Position numbers and translations under genes: made by a program
NCBI RefSeq assembly: GCF_019649055.1
Contig: NW_026570260.1
Coordinates: 310,001-374,000, forward strand
Length of the DNA: 64,000 nt
Origin: Paramacrobiotus metropolitanus
Taxonomy: Eukaryota > Tardigrada > Eutardigrada > Parachela > Macrobiotidae
Direction of reading: 5' to 3'
Shown: one piece after another, positions 42,079 to 53,073 of the stretch
Layout of the letters: the number at the start of each line of letters is the position of its first letter
How positions within the stretch are numbered: position 1 is the first letter of the stretch
The notes under the pieces: model-generated
Databases searched by the model: none
What the model was told of the DNA's origin: nothing
The model's input: only the letters and a program-made list of their open reading frames with translations

Positions 42079-44621
42079 ATGCCACCTGTATTCTTAAACG
42101 CAAACACATCCTCTACTTCGATGGAAGAGTACCCCGCGCTGCGCGATCTACTGAGCTTAGCGCCCAGCGAATGGCAGCGCGCGGCGCCTTTCTTCCTGCG
42201 CGTTTTTGATAACATCCTCAGCGATCCTTCCCATTCCAACCCCAAGCTGCGACGGTAAGGGCTTACTTGTTGTAAGTCAAGCCTGTCTGCGACGACTGGT
42301 GTTTTGTCTTTTCAGCCTGAACCTATCTTCGGGCAGCCTTATCAGCTGCATGGATGCCTTTCCCGGGACGCTAGAGTTGCTCTTCCAGGTGGGATTCCAG
42401 GAGGATTCTGTCTCCAATGAGCACCTTTTTTTGCCGCCTGATAGCCCTGTGCAGCCGTTGTCTTTCTGTCGGATTGTCCTGGCGCAGGAGGCGGCGCGCA
42501 GGGAAACGAGCGCCTGCACTGCGCCACCGCCCGCGGTGGTGGCTGTTGAACGGGATGAACCGAGTGCCGCTATGCCTGCGCCTTCCCTCTCCCAGCAGGC
42601 AACGCGGGAAGGATGTTTGCGAATGCTACATATGATGACGAGCCACATACGGCAGGTCCAGCAGTACCAAAATCCGCGCTTCCAGGTTCACGACACAAAA
42701 ATTCAGAACAAAATTAAACTGTAGAAAATAAAACTGAATACCGTAATTTTTTATTTTTAATTTATATTTATTTGATTTCAACGTTTTGATTGGTTAATAT
42801 GTAGATTTCGTTTGTTATTTCTTAATTTAAATATTGTTTGCTTCATTGGAATTAACTGTTAATACTGTTGGCTGTTAACTGTTAATACACAATTAACTCG
42901 ATTTATAATATATTTTCTTCCTCAGTTTTGCTGGTTCGTTTCGAATGATACTGGTGTGGTTACTTGATCGTAACTGTTTTGCGTTGTTTAAACAGGTGAA
43001 TGTGATGAATACGGTTCCCGTTGCGCGTCTCACAACGGAATCCGCCCGGTTGTTATCTGCCTTTCCTCACCAGCCGGGGATGCTGCGAACCGCCTTTTTG
43101 TATACCCTATTACGCTGGTTCAAAACGGACTTTTTCACCTGGGTTAATCAGCCGCCCTGTGAACACTGCCACTCCTCCGCCACGTCCCCTTTACCCCCGG
43201 GTCATTCCTCGGCGCATTCCCCGCTGCCCACGCCGACAGAAGCGCAGTTCGGAGCCAGTCGGGTGGAGATATACCTCTGCCAGCAATGTGCCGGTGTCAC
43301 GCGCTTCCCGCGCTACAACAATCCCAGCAAACTGCTTGAGACGCGACGCGGCCGCTGCGGCGAATGGGCCAACTGTTTTACGGGGATCTGTGTGGCGTTA
43401 GGGTATGAGGCGCGCTGGGTGATGGACGATGCGGACCATGTGTGGACGGAGGTGTGGAGTGAGGAAGAGGAGCGTTGGATGCACTGCGATGCCTGCGAGA
43501 CGGCGTTCGACCAGCCACTGTTGTACGATTTCTGTGATTCTCTTGCTTTAAACAGAGGTTATATCTCCGCTATTACACAGGTATGAGTCGGGTTGGGGCA
43601 AAAAGCTCGGCCACGTGCTTGCATTTTCAAAGGACGAGGTGGCCGACGTCTCTTGGCGCTACTCGGCTGACCACACCGCCATGCGGCGCCGGCGGGTGGC
43701 CATACCGGAAGTGTGGCTGCGAACGACGCTGAAAACACTCAACGGGCAATTGCAGCGTCCACTGTCAGCCGAGCGGAAAGCGGTGCTGTGGAAACGCCGC
43801 TGGGATGAATTGTCGGAGACGCTGTTTCCCCGTTCGGCTAAAGATAGTGAAAAGGTGTACTTGGGTCTCTTAGTCGTAGTAAATTAGCCATCTACCAAGG
43901 AATTCTTTGACAGACTGGCCGCAACTCCGGCTCCTTGGCGTGGCGGTTAGCCCGCGGTGAAACGGGTGATGGTGGAGCTGAGCGTTCATCATTTGTAATT
44001 CGGCCGAACGAGAAGGAAGTGGCCAACAAACGCCTGCTCGTCTCCTACAATTGCGCTCGTGATCAGTACACGCGCGCAGATCAGACGCTATCCGGTTGGC
44101 GCATTCTGCGTTTTACCTTCCCTTATTGAAATTCTGTAATTGCATAATTTTAGGCTTCGGATCTTTAATGTTCGAGCAAGAAAACATCTTGCGTAAGGAA
44201 GAAGACGACTGGAAGAAGACCTACCTGGCGCGCCTGCCCGGGACGGCGATTGGCCGGATTGTATGGAAGATTAGCTGCGCTGACAGCGGTACGCTCATGT
44301 TGTGTTTCTTCCATTGGAAATCATCAAAGTAACTGCATAAATATTGCAGGTCTCAGTATCAAGTCTGTCTCACTGCAGACCAATCGGACGGTCTTCCACT
44401 CGGGCCAAGTGTCCGTATCGCTCGCCGTCAGCGATCATTCAAAAACGGACATACCGGAAGTTTACTCGCAGACATTTCTAAGCGACAGCGTCACGAAACT
44501 GGAGATCTGTGTGCAGCTGACTGGTGGGGACGGGGAAAGCGCATGGCAGCATGCTCAGCTTTTCCGGCAGGATTTCAGCGATCCGCACAATGCCTTTGTC
44601 TTGGATGTTCGCTTCTACTAA
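42079..44621 (+). CDS. NGLY1: Peptide:N-glycanase 1 (NGLY1)
   Basis: The start MPPVFLNANTSSTSMEEYPA leads into a PUB domain (about residues 20-115; FLRVFDNILSDP, FPGTLELLFQVGF). After a variable linker the transglutaminase core follows: Zn-binding CEHC and CQQC pairs, RFPRYNNPSKLLETRRGRCG with the catalytic Cys in RCGEWANC, the His in DHVWTEVW and the Asp in HCDACE, then YESGWGKKLGHVLAFSKDEV and DVSWRYS. The C-terminus has the PAW domain (SGSLAWRLARGETG, GRIVWKISCADS, AFVLDVRFY). NGLY1 removes N-glycans from misfolded glycoproteins in the cytosol during ERAD. All three domains and the triad are present, so the gene looks intact. It lies about 660 bp downstream of NAGLU on the same strand. Confidence 0.94.
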
Positions 44622-45049
44622 CGCAGCCCTTCCGGTGTTCTCCGCATCGGTTCTTTATAGTTGACATTTTTCACCATATTTGTGTTTTTTGCCTATTTTG
44701 AATTTTCTGACATTTTTATCTTTGTTTTGATCGATGCATGCTCATTACACTGTGATGAAAAAACTATTCCAAAAAAGTAAATCCTGTCAGTCGTCGTTCT
44801 TTCAGGATACAGAAATAACAAACAATCAAACAGGCTAAAAACCACTGTACAAGGCGGAAGCGGCGAAACGCCGTGGAAAATCCGCTCTGCCGTAGACTAA
44901 ACTGCAATCCGGTTCATTCCTGCAGTCGACTGCAGCGAAAGACTTGTAAAAAGTCAGAGGAAACAAATACAAGGCAAGTTTAAGAGCGACGGCATTGTTA
45001 AATACTGTTAATCTCTAGACACACTCCTCGTCCCCGTAATCGGCCCTGT

Positions 45050-46634
45050 TCACGGATTTTTCTTGGGACCGGACCGCGCCTGTTTCGTCGTAGAGTTTCG
45101 GACGAAGAAATTGTGGGAAAGCGCGGGCAGCAGCGGGAAGCGATGCTTGGGCTGATAATGCAGCAGACGCCCGATGAGGTCAAACAGCGCTAACACCTCT
45201 TTATTAGACTGGTCCTTCTCTCGAATGAGCTCCTGTCAAGACATATTTCCTCAATAATTTAACTGTCAAGATGTGATTACAGCATACGATACGCATCGTA
45301 CCATCAACGGCTTGTAGTAGCGGCGGACGAATTCCCCTTCCGAGCTGTGCTCATCGAACAACAGCCTTCCATCGCTATCGAAGTGGCCGAGTTTTGAATT
45401 TCTGATCATTTTTCGCGGAATGTCTCCTAGCGTCCTAAGCACGAAAGCAAGCAAGATTATGTCAACCCACTACGGCCCGCTAAAGGTGGCAATAAATGGC
45501 AGACCAACCTGATCATCATGGCCAAGTGTTCACGATCGTCTTGAGTCTGGAATAGCGTAGAGCCGCTATACAATTCGTACATTATACAGCCGATACTAAA
45601 GATGTCGCTGCTATGATCCCATCCCAGTTCTGAAAAAACCAGGCCACTGAAAGAATTATTTTAGAAAGCGAAAGGCAGCTTTAATACCGAGCAGGACTTC
45701 CGGCGCTCTATAGTGCTGTGTCTGGATCTTGGGATGCTTCGCTTCCCCCTCGTGCACCGTCGTGCCAAAGTCAATAATACGGATCTCGGTATCAGTGCGC
45801 TGGCTGATGAGACTGCCTTTTGGAGCCTGTAATACACCATGGACATTTTTTTTTTATTTAAAGCTGAAGAAAGGGAAGCAGCGCTCTCCTGCCTACCCGG
45901 AACCACTGCGTCTCGCTGTTCTTGACAGGCCGCTGCGTGATCTGAGTGCCAGTGTCAGACTGGACGAAGAGGATGTTCTCGGGCTTCAGATCCGTATGGA
46001 TATAGCCCAGTTCGTGGATGAAGTGGACGCCATGGATGAGCTGCTTGGCGATGTGGCGGATCTGCTCCACCGAGAAGGGTAAGTGGCCGTTGTGTTTGAG
46101 AGTATCGTACAGACTGGGACCCAGTTTGGGGAAGACGAGGCAGTAGTGGCCCTTCCATTCGAAATGTGCCCATAGCTCCACACACTTCGACTGTCCCCCA
46201 GTGTCGTGTCTCCGGATACGCTCCAGGATTTCGGCCTCGCGGCGCCCCGCCACCCGGAAGGGTTCTTGGTTCCGTGTGATCTTCATGGCCAGCGTATTGG
46301 CCGTCCGGTCGTATATGTCCAGCACCTTCACCACTTTACCGAAGTTCCCCTCGCCAATAGTGGTTAGGAGTTGGTAGCGTTCCTGGATGATCTCGTCTGG
46401 CTGGAACAGCAAGAAACCGCCGCCGTCGGAGGGGGCGTACCGCTTGTTGTTGGGGGCCGTCGTCGGCACAACTACCGTGTCAACCTGGGAATACAATCGC
46501 TTCTGGCCCTGTTTAACCGGGGCGCCCCACACGCCATTCCTGCGCTGGGCACGCTGAGGTTCCAAGCCCGCCATCTGCTCGACGAGATTCGCACACTTTT
46601 GAGTTCCCATGGGACGCCGCGACCAGTCCACCAT
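45050..46634 (-). CDS. CLK: CLK/Doa-type LAMMER protein kinase
   Basis: The ATG at 46632-46634 gives [14 protein letters not shown]; the N-terminus is short and not RS-rich. The kinase domain shows [20 protein letters not shown] (glycine loop), LAMKITRN (Lys), [26 protein letters not shown] (the HTDLKPEN form typical of CLKs), [26 protein letters not shown], and [14 protein letters not shown]-type sequence near 45560-45620. The LAMMER box reads [11 protein letters not shown] instead of EHLAMMERILG. Near the end come [26 protein letters not shown] and the stop at 45050. CLKs phosphorylate SR splicing proteins in the nucleus. The gene is convergent with NGLY1 and divergent from COG4. Confidence 0.9.
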
Positions 46635-47311
46635 CAACTGGTTGACTAGCTATGAACTCTCACGAAACAAACTGCTTGAACAGAGAGGATAATAATATGA
46701 CAATTGCAATGGAAACTGTTTCAATGTGGCTCCGACCGTAGTGCCTCACATGCCACCGAGTGCAATCAGTTCACGATTCAACACGAAGAAAATGACTGCT
46801 TATAGGTACTTTCAGTTTGCCTTAGTAGCAAAGAACTCGGATTAGGATCAGGAAATAACGCATCCAGGGTCTGCAAGAACTGAAGCAATTTGAATTGGAC
46901 GTTTTGCCTGCAGGCAAACTGCACAAACACAACTGAAACAGCTGCAACCTGAGAAATGGAGTACGACTTTTATCGATTTTGCTAGCACGTGCACCTGAGG
47001 GGTCTAATCTATTGACTGGCACGAAATTGAATCAACCCGAGCGGCGCTGCTGAAAAAATCGATCCGAACAGCGCTGACGCTGCCACCCGTAGAAGCGGAA
47101 CCAAACGAAGCTGATACACCGCCCGCAGAAGCAGATGTTGCACATTTTACGTGGACAGCGACAGCGCTGATATTACTTTAAACTGCTTGATTGAATTTTA
47201 ATCGTGTTTGAAGGTTTTATTACTTTAAATTTAAAAATCCATTTTGTGTTTTTTATTTAGCCCTTTTTATTTCTCGAAGAGTGTATTTTTGTAAAATTTG
47301 CAGATAGAAAA
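46635..47311. other. Intergenic between divergent CLK (-) and COG4 (+)
   Basis: 677 bases without a coding frame. It likely acts as the promoter region for both genes. No recognisable element. Confidence 0.5.
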
Positions 47312-50300
47312 ATGTCAAGCAGGATGCGGGAGATGTTAGGATACATGAGCGTGGAAGAAGTCGAAAATGCTCTGCGACGTTTGGACGTGGAAGAGGTACG
47401 AGGGAGATTTCGGAAAGGAATAACCAGTAATTTTTGGAAACTTTTCTTTCACGTTCCGGAAGCCATCCACTGAATTGTTTTAACAAGGGTTTGTATATTG
47501 CGTTTAGGCTGAATTAAATGAGCAGATTGAGAGGCTTGTTGTCAAAAGTGCGGATATACAGCATGCGGAATCAGAGCTGGTGCGAATCCAGTAAGAAGCG
47601 ATCATGCGCGTTTTTAGAAGCGAACGACTGTCGAGCGCATTTAAGTAACTGGCCTCCGCCCTTGCAGAGAATCGCTGGTCCTTCTGGAGTCGGACGCCGG
47701 GCACCTGCAGCAGACACTGGAGTTCTCCGGTCGGCTGGCGGAGAACGTCAGCGGCAAGATCCGCCATCTGGACGCGGCTAAGCAGCGCGTGGAGGAGACG
47801 CTGCAGCGCATCGAGGACGTGTTGGATCTGCGCTTCTGCACCGAAGGCGTGCAGGTGGCCATGCAGAACGAGGAGTACGAGATCGCCGCCGGCCACATTC
47901 ACCGGTCAGAATTCAGATTCTTGCCTCTTTGCTGTTCCTTTTTCTGCCTCTTTGGTCAGTGTGCAGTGCTTGTAGGTTTTTGAAGATGGACGAGAACCTG
48001 TTGATGCGCAGCGCCGAAGAAATGCGCCAGCAGAACAATCTCCAGCAGTCGCTGGCGCTCCTCCACCAGGCGCATCACCAGCTGAAAAGCATCATTAATG
48101 CCAAGTTTGATGAGGCACTGAACGTTGCGGATTCAGCTAATGTGGAGCGGCTGTTCAAAATTTTCCCTCTGATGAATTTGCACCAGCATGGATTGAATAA
48201 GTTCTGCACGTATTTGTCATCAGATGTGCGTTCACGAAAGTTTTGAATAAATTAATGACTTCGCAAGATTTTCGAACAAGTTTGCGCATTATTTGTGATT
48301 TTTTGAGTGGTTAAAACTCGTATTTTTATATTTTTATCGTTTTCATATAAAGAAATTTTTAAGTCCGGAAGTACTTTTTTGTTTAATTACGTTGGTTAGC
48401 GAATTCGCATTTTATGTAGATTTCAGACAAAGCTCAGAAGTTGATGGAAGATCTGGCCGCGCGTCTGAACGATCCGAACACGAAGAAGAGCGCCAGCGTG
48501 TTCGTGGAGTTAATGACGCGGTTGGTGGAGACGGTGGCCGGCGTGGTGGAAACGTACCAGCCGCTGGTGGAGACCTATTACGGTGCTGGATATCTCCTGC
48601 ATTTTGTCCGCAACATCCAGGCGGAATGCGATCGGCAGAGCGTGAGACTGATCGAGGAGTTCTGCGCCAGCGCCGCTTTGCCGAGCGCGCTAAGGAGATC
48701 CGTTTACTTGTCCGCAAAACCATCAAATCGACCGGTGGTGGTCTGCATTCAGTGTAATAAGTCTTGTCGCTGTCGAGTCGACAAGTATCTAATAAGCTGT
48801 CCTTGACAGGATCGATCCGCTGGAGTTGGATGCGCTGCTGCTGGAAGTGACGGTGATGAATGCCCGTGTGGAGTTGTATTTGAACTTCATGCGCAAGAAA
48901 CTCTTGGCGGATTACGTGGCTGTTGATCAGAGTTCCAAGAACAGAGAAGGTAAAATTGGATAAACTGTAGTTTAATAAAACTAGCGGACCAACCGTCATA
49001 CCCGTAATAATAAAATTGTTAATACGGAAATTGCGGTGTGTGATGAATTGTAGCACATGCTCGCGAAGTGGAGACACTGTTGAGCAGTAGCCAACTTAGT
49101 CGGCGCATGCAGGAGTTGATGGGTGACTACGTCAGTCTGGAAGAGTACTACATGCGGCAGTCAATGCGGAAGGCGGTGGCAATGGAGCAGATGGAGGAAG
49201 CCTCCCTGACCTCCTCGATGGTCGACGAAGTCTTCTTCGTCGTGCGCAAGAGCATCCGGCGCGCCCTGTCCTCCTGCAGTGTGCACGCCATTTGTGCCAC
49301 GCTCAATCACGCCGTCAGTCTGCTGCAGGAGGACCTGGCCGACGTCCTCCTGGCCAAACTGAAGAACAACGTCTACGTGGCGTATACAATTGATTTGTCG
49401 CAGGCCTACTACACCATGATCGGTACCAGTACGCCGGTGGACAATAGCGTTACCGACAAAAACCGTCGTGCTTTTCTCGCGCACCTCTGTGACGCGGACG
49501 TCAGTATTGGCAATATTAAACGGCTGGTGGAGACGCTGCAGAGCGAGCTGACGGTGGTACTGGGGAACGTGTCGCAGCATGAACTACAGAAAATCCAGGT
49601 AGCTATTGGCGTATGTTTTACTTTTGTACAATGACCTGGACAAAATCAGTACAATTTTAGACAACACTCCAAGATTTATTCGCCGCCACGCACTCCTTCC
49701 AGGTAGTGCTGGACACCGGTATCTCGCTGTTGCACACGGCCATTCTAAAGCCGCGGATTAAGCCGCTTGTGGATGGGTTCATCAGTGTCAGTCACAACAT
49801 CAGCGACGATGACTTCCAGTCGTACGAAATTAGTGACCCGTTTGTCGAGAATTTCATATGTAACATTCAGACCTTGTTGGGTCTCTTTAAGGTAGGTAAA
49901 GGTCAGCTGAGAAATTAAATAATGGAATTATGGATAATAATAAACCTTTCCGCAGCCTTCTTTGACCAGCAACGTCTTGGAGTTATTGGTTAAATATGTT
50001 GGAGCGGAGATTGCCGATCAGTTGGAAAAGGCCATTGTCAAACTAAAATATTCACGGGTGCGGCTTTTTCTTGCTAATTCCTTCCGTAGTTTTTCTATTT
50101 GTAAATTTGCAGTTGGGTGGCATTCAGCTGGACAAAGAAATCCGCGTGCTGATCCACTACCTCAGCTCGTTGACCAGTTGGTCCATTCGGGACAAATTCT
50201 CCCGTATCTCCCAGATTGTCACCATTCTCAACGTGGACAGTTTGGCGGAATTTCAGGAGCTATGGAATCCCAGTTCCAATATTAGCCTGGCCTGGCGCAT

Positions 50301-50379
50301 CACGCCGAGTGAAGCGCGACAAGTGCTTTTGCTCCGCACCGACTTCCGACCCGATGAAATCAAGAAACTTAAGCTTTGA
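47312..50379 (+). CDS. COG4: Conserved oligomeric Golgi complex subunit 4
   Basis: The start MSSRMREMLGYMSVEEVENA leads into a coiled-coil N-terminus (VVKSADIQHAESELVRIQ, SLVLLESDAGHLQQTLEFSG), followed by FCTEGVQVAMQNEEYEIAAG, HIHRFLKMDENLL, LLHFVRNIQAECDRQSVRLI, LLEVTVMNARVELYLNFMRK, EEYYMRQSMRKAVAMEQ, MVDEVFFVVRKSIRRALSSC and the C-terminal block GGIQLDKEIRVLIHYLSSLT, SIRDKFSRISQIVTILNVDS, ending WRITPSEARQVLLLRTDF and IKKLKL. These are the hallmark segments of COG4, including the family-wide terminal W-R-TP-E-RQVL-LR-DF. COG4 is in lobe A of the COG tether for retrograde intra-Golgi vesicles. About ten short introns are visible and no break was noticed. Confidence 0.94.
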
Positions 50380-50743
50380 TAATGATAACGGTCTAGATCT
50401 GCTTATTTTCTTGCACAACAAAGTCATATTTTTTGTACGAGTATTGTTGTTTGGTAATCTGGTCGTGGATGCATCTATACATATTATAACAGGTGCAGTA
50501 AATTATTAAATATTATTATGATTGTTGATTATCACTAATTATCTTTCCAGATTGGTTTTTTTGCTGGAATATTTACGTACTAATAACTAATAAGTATCTG
50601 TGGACTGATTGGACCGCGCTGATGGACACCAAAATGATTCAAATTTCAAAAATTATAGGTAAAACTTAAATAAAAAAACTAGAGCCATAAAACGGCGGTA
50701 TTGAAGCGAAGCAGCTTCAAGCAGGTCTGACAAGTCAAGACGA

Positions 50744-52478
50744 TTACGATCGCGGAATTGCCATCAATGAATGCAAGGCTGTGTCGGACGTGGCGCCCGG
50801 CACCGGGCGCAGATCCGCTGATTGTGGTCCACCCGGCAGCTGAAGACGGAAATTCCTCAACACCGCCGTGAAGAACATGAGAAATTCCACCTGCGCCAAA
50901 CTCTCTCCTGGACACCGTCGCTTGCCGACCGAAAACGGCATCCAGTAGTCGGGCAGCCGCTGCAGCTGGCCATCCGCCGTCAGGAAACGCTCCGGCCGGA
51001 ACTGGTGTGGTTCCTCCCACAGGGCGGGGTCGTGGTGGATGTGGTAGAGGTTGGGCAGGATCCAGGTGCCACGTGGCAGGTCATAACCCTCCAACTGGCT
51101 GTCGGCGGAGGCCACGTGCATGACTCCCCACGGGACGATGCTGGCGTAGCGGTGCACCTCCGCCAATACGGCCTCCGTGAAGGGCAGGGAGAGCTGCTCC
51201 GAAGGGCGCGCGCCGGAACCGGCGGGAACGCAGCTGTCCAACTCTTTCTGCACCCGATCCTGGACCTCCGGGTACGCGCACATTAGAAGAAACGCCTAAA
51301 ATGGATTTCAAAACGTAATTACAAGGGTCACCGTGTCCAAGGAGACTGATTTACCCAGCGCAGTGTGGTGGTAGTGGTCTCGTACCCAGCCTCCATGAGA
51401 TCCTCCACTATATAAAGCAGCTGGCGCTCGGCGAAAGTCCCAAATTCTTGCCGCCGCAGCGCCGTGATGTAGGCATCGATGAGATCGCGTTGGTCATTCT
51501 CCCGCGAAGATCCGAGGTGGTCCTGCACCTGCCGGTCGAAGAATGCTGTGATGGTATCGGCGGCCGACTGAAAGCCTTGCCAGACGGCGCGGAAGGGCGG
51601 GATCGCCTTGAGAGCGGGATAAGAGCCGAGCAGGGCACTGGCGAAGCTGGAACGAAACAGTCGGGCGATGCAGTTCAGGAGATTCACAAACTCCGGGTCG
51701 TTGACATCGTAGCGCCGGTTGGCAACCACGTTAGAAATGACATTGGCCACGGCGGTGCTGATAAAGATCTTGTCGTCGAAAGGCGCCTCCCGGGTGTCCC
51801 GGAAGAGCTCCATCAGATATCCCGCCTCTTCCGCTACCTTCTCCTCGATGCTCCGCCCACCCATGCCAAAGTCCTTCAGGGCGCGCAGGACGAAGCGCCG
51901 GTGTTCTTTCCATGAATCTCCGTCATCGAAAATCAAACCTAGTCCGAAATCAGCCAGTTTCTGTTTTCTTAAGCTTTACCAATGGTCCATACAGAGGAAC
52001 AAAATAAATGTGTACGCGTGTATTGAAATATACAACATTATTATACCATAAACAACACTGATAGGCCAGGTAACCGGAAGTGCCATTGCGACCTACCGCA
52101 GTGAAGACCGTGCGTTTCCTGCAGACGTTGCGTCGTGCCAGGCATATGCGGCCGTTTCTGAAAGGCATCACTTGAGAATATTTGCCGCACCAGGGCAGCG
52201 TCGTTTACGACGACCACCGGATCCTTGCCCAGACGGGCGTAGAAGAAACGCCCGTACTTATCGGCCCACTGCGAGAAGGTGCGGAAGGGCGCCTTGTGGT
52301 CGATCCACAGCATGGAACCCAGCACGGGCACACTCCACGGTCCCGGAGGTAGACGATAGGGGGAGCGCAGTAAACGCTGCAGGAACAACCATCCTGCCAC
52401 GATACTGACGAGGGCCAGGACGATCCTCTCGCCGCCGTATGCCCAGCCAATGCCGGTTTCTCCCGGGGTTACTGACAT
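50744..52478 (-). CDS. Cytochrome P450, CYP2 clan
   Basis: Three exons (52097-52478, 51355-51938, 50744-51295) join in frame. The start MSVTPGETGIGWAYGGERIV leads into an ER anchor helix (IVLALVSIVAGWLFLQRLL) and a proline hinge (YRLPPGPWSVPVLG). Next are the C-helix WKEHRRFVLRALKDFGMG, I-helix EAGYETTTTTLRW (AGxxT), K-helix EVHRYASIVPWG (ExxR), PERF and the heme loop FSVGKRRCPGE with the Cys ligand. WKEHRRF-LR-L-DFGMG and the intron-poor layout are typical of CYP2-clan members. These are microsomal monooxygenases; the substrate cannot be told from sequence. All key motifs are intact. It is convergent with COG4. Confidence 0.94.
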
Positions 52479-53073
52479 TTTCGCCACGGAGATACGCTAC
52501 TATCGATCGAAAACCCTGTAATCCACCTACCATGCAGTATGCTAGATGGTGGTGGAACGCGACGAAAACTAATCAGCTGACTGTCTGTATATTATCATAT
52601 ACAACAGTCAACAGATAGTACAGACATATTGTATAAGGCGGTAGTGACGGTACAGCTAACTTGGATACATACTTAATTTTAGCACTTAGTAAAGAGTGAA
52701 CACATTTCTGAAACAGACCATTACAGACCTGAATGATCTTCCTAACATCCATAACATCAGAATTTAGTATTGTGTACGACTTACGATTTACGAACTACAA
52801 GCACGACGTATTTCAAAGTGATCGCACTTAGACCTTAGTCTTAATTATAATTTCTTTTGTCGTAAAACTTAAAAGCCGTTTTCTTGTGTTAAATTTAATA
52901 TATGCGTGCTTTAGTGTATGTTGCAGTGCTGGCTAGTTTGAAATTTGAACGCTTGTACTAGCTATTATTTCAAAAAAAAATAAAATAAAATGAAAAAATT
53001 AAATATAGATAGTAGATACAGTATAAATCATTACTGTACGGTAATGATTTATATAGATACAGTAGATACAGTA
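52479..53073. other. P450 upstream flank, AT-rich, no gene
   Basis: This stretch ends at the A immediately before Helitron copy 2. It contains a near-perfect 28-bp palindrome at 53024-53051 (11-bp arms TAAATCATTAC), flanked by two identical 13-mers AGTAGATACAGTA (53011-53023 and 53061-53073). Confidence 0.6.

Noticed and set aside
51448-51915. 155-codon plus-strand frame
   Set aside because: Antisense of cytochrome P450 exon 2.
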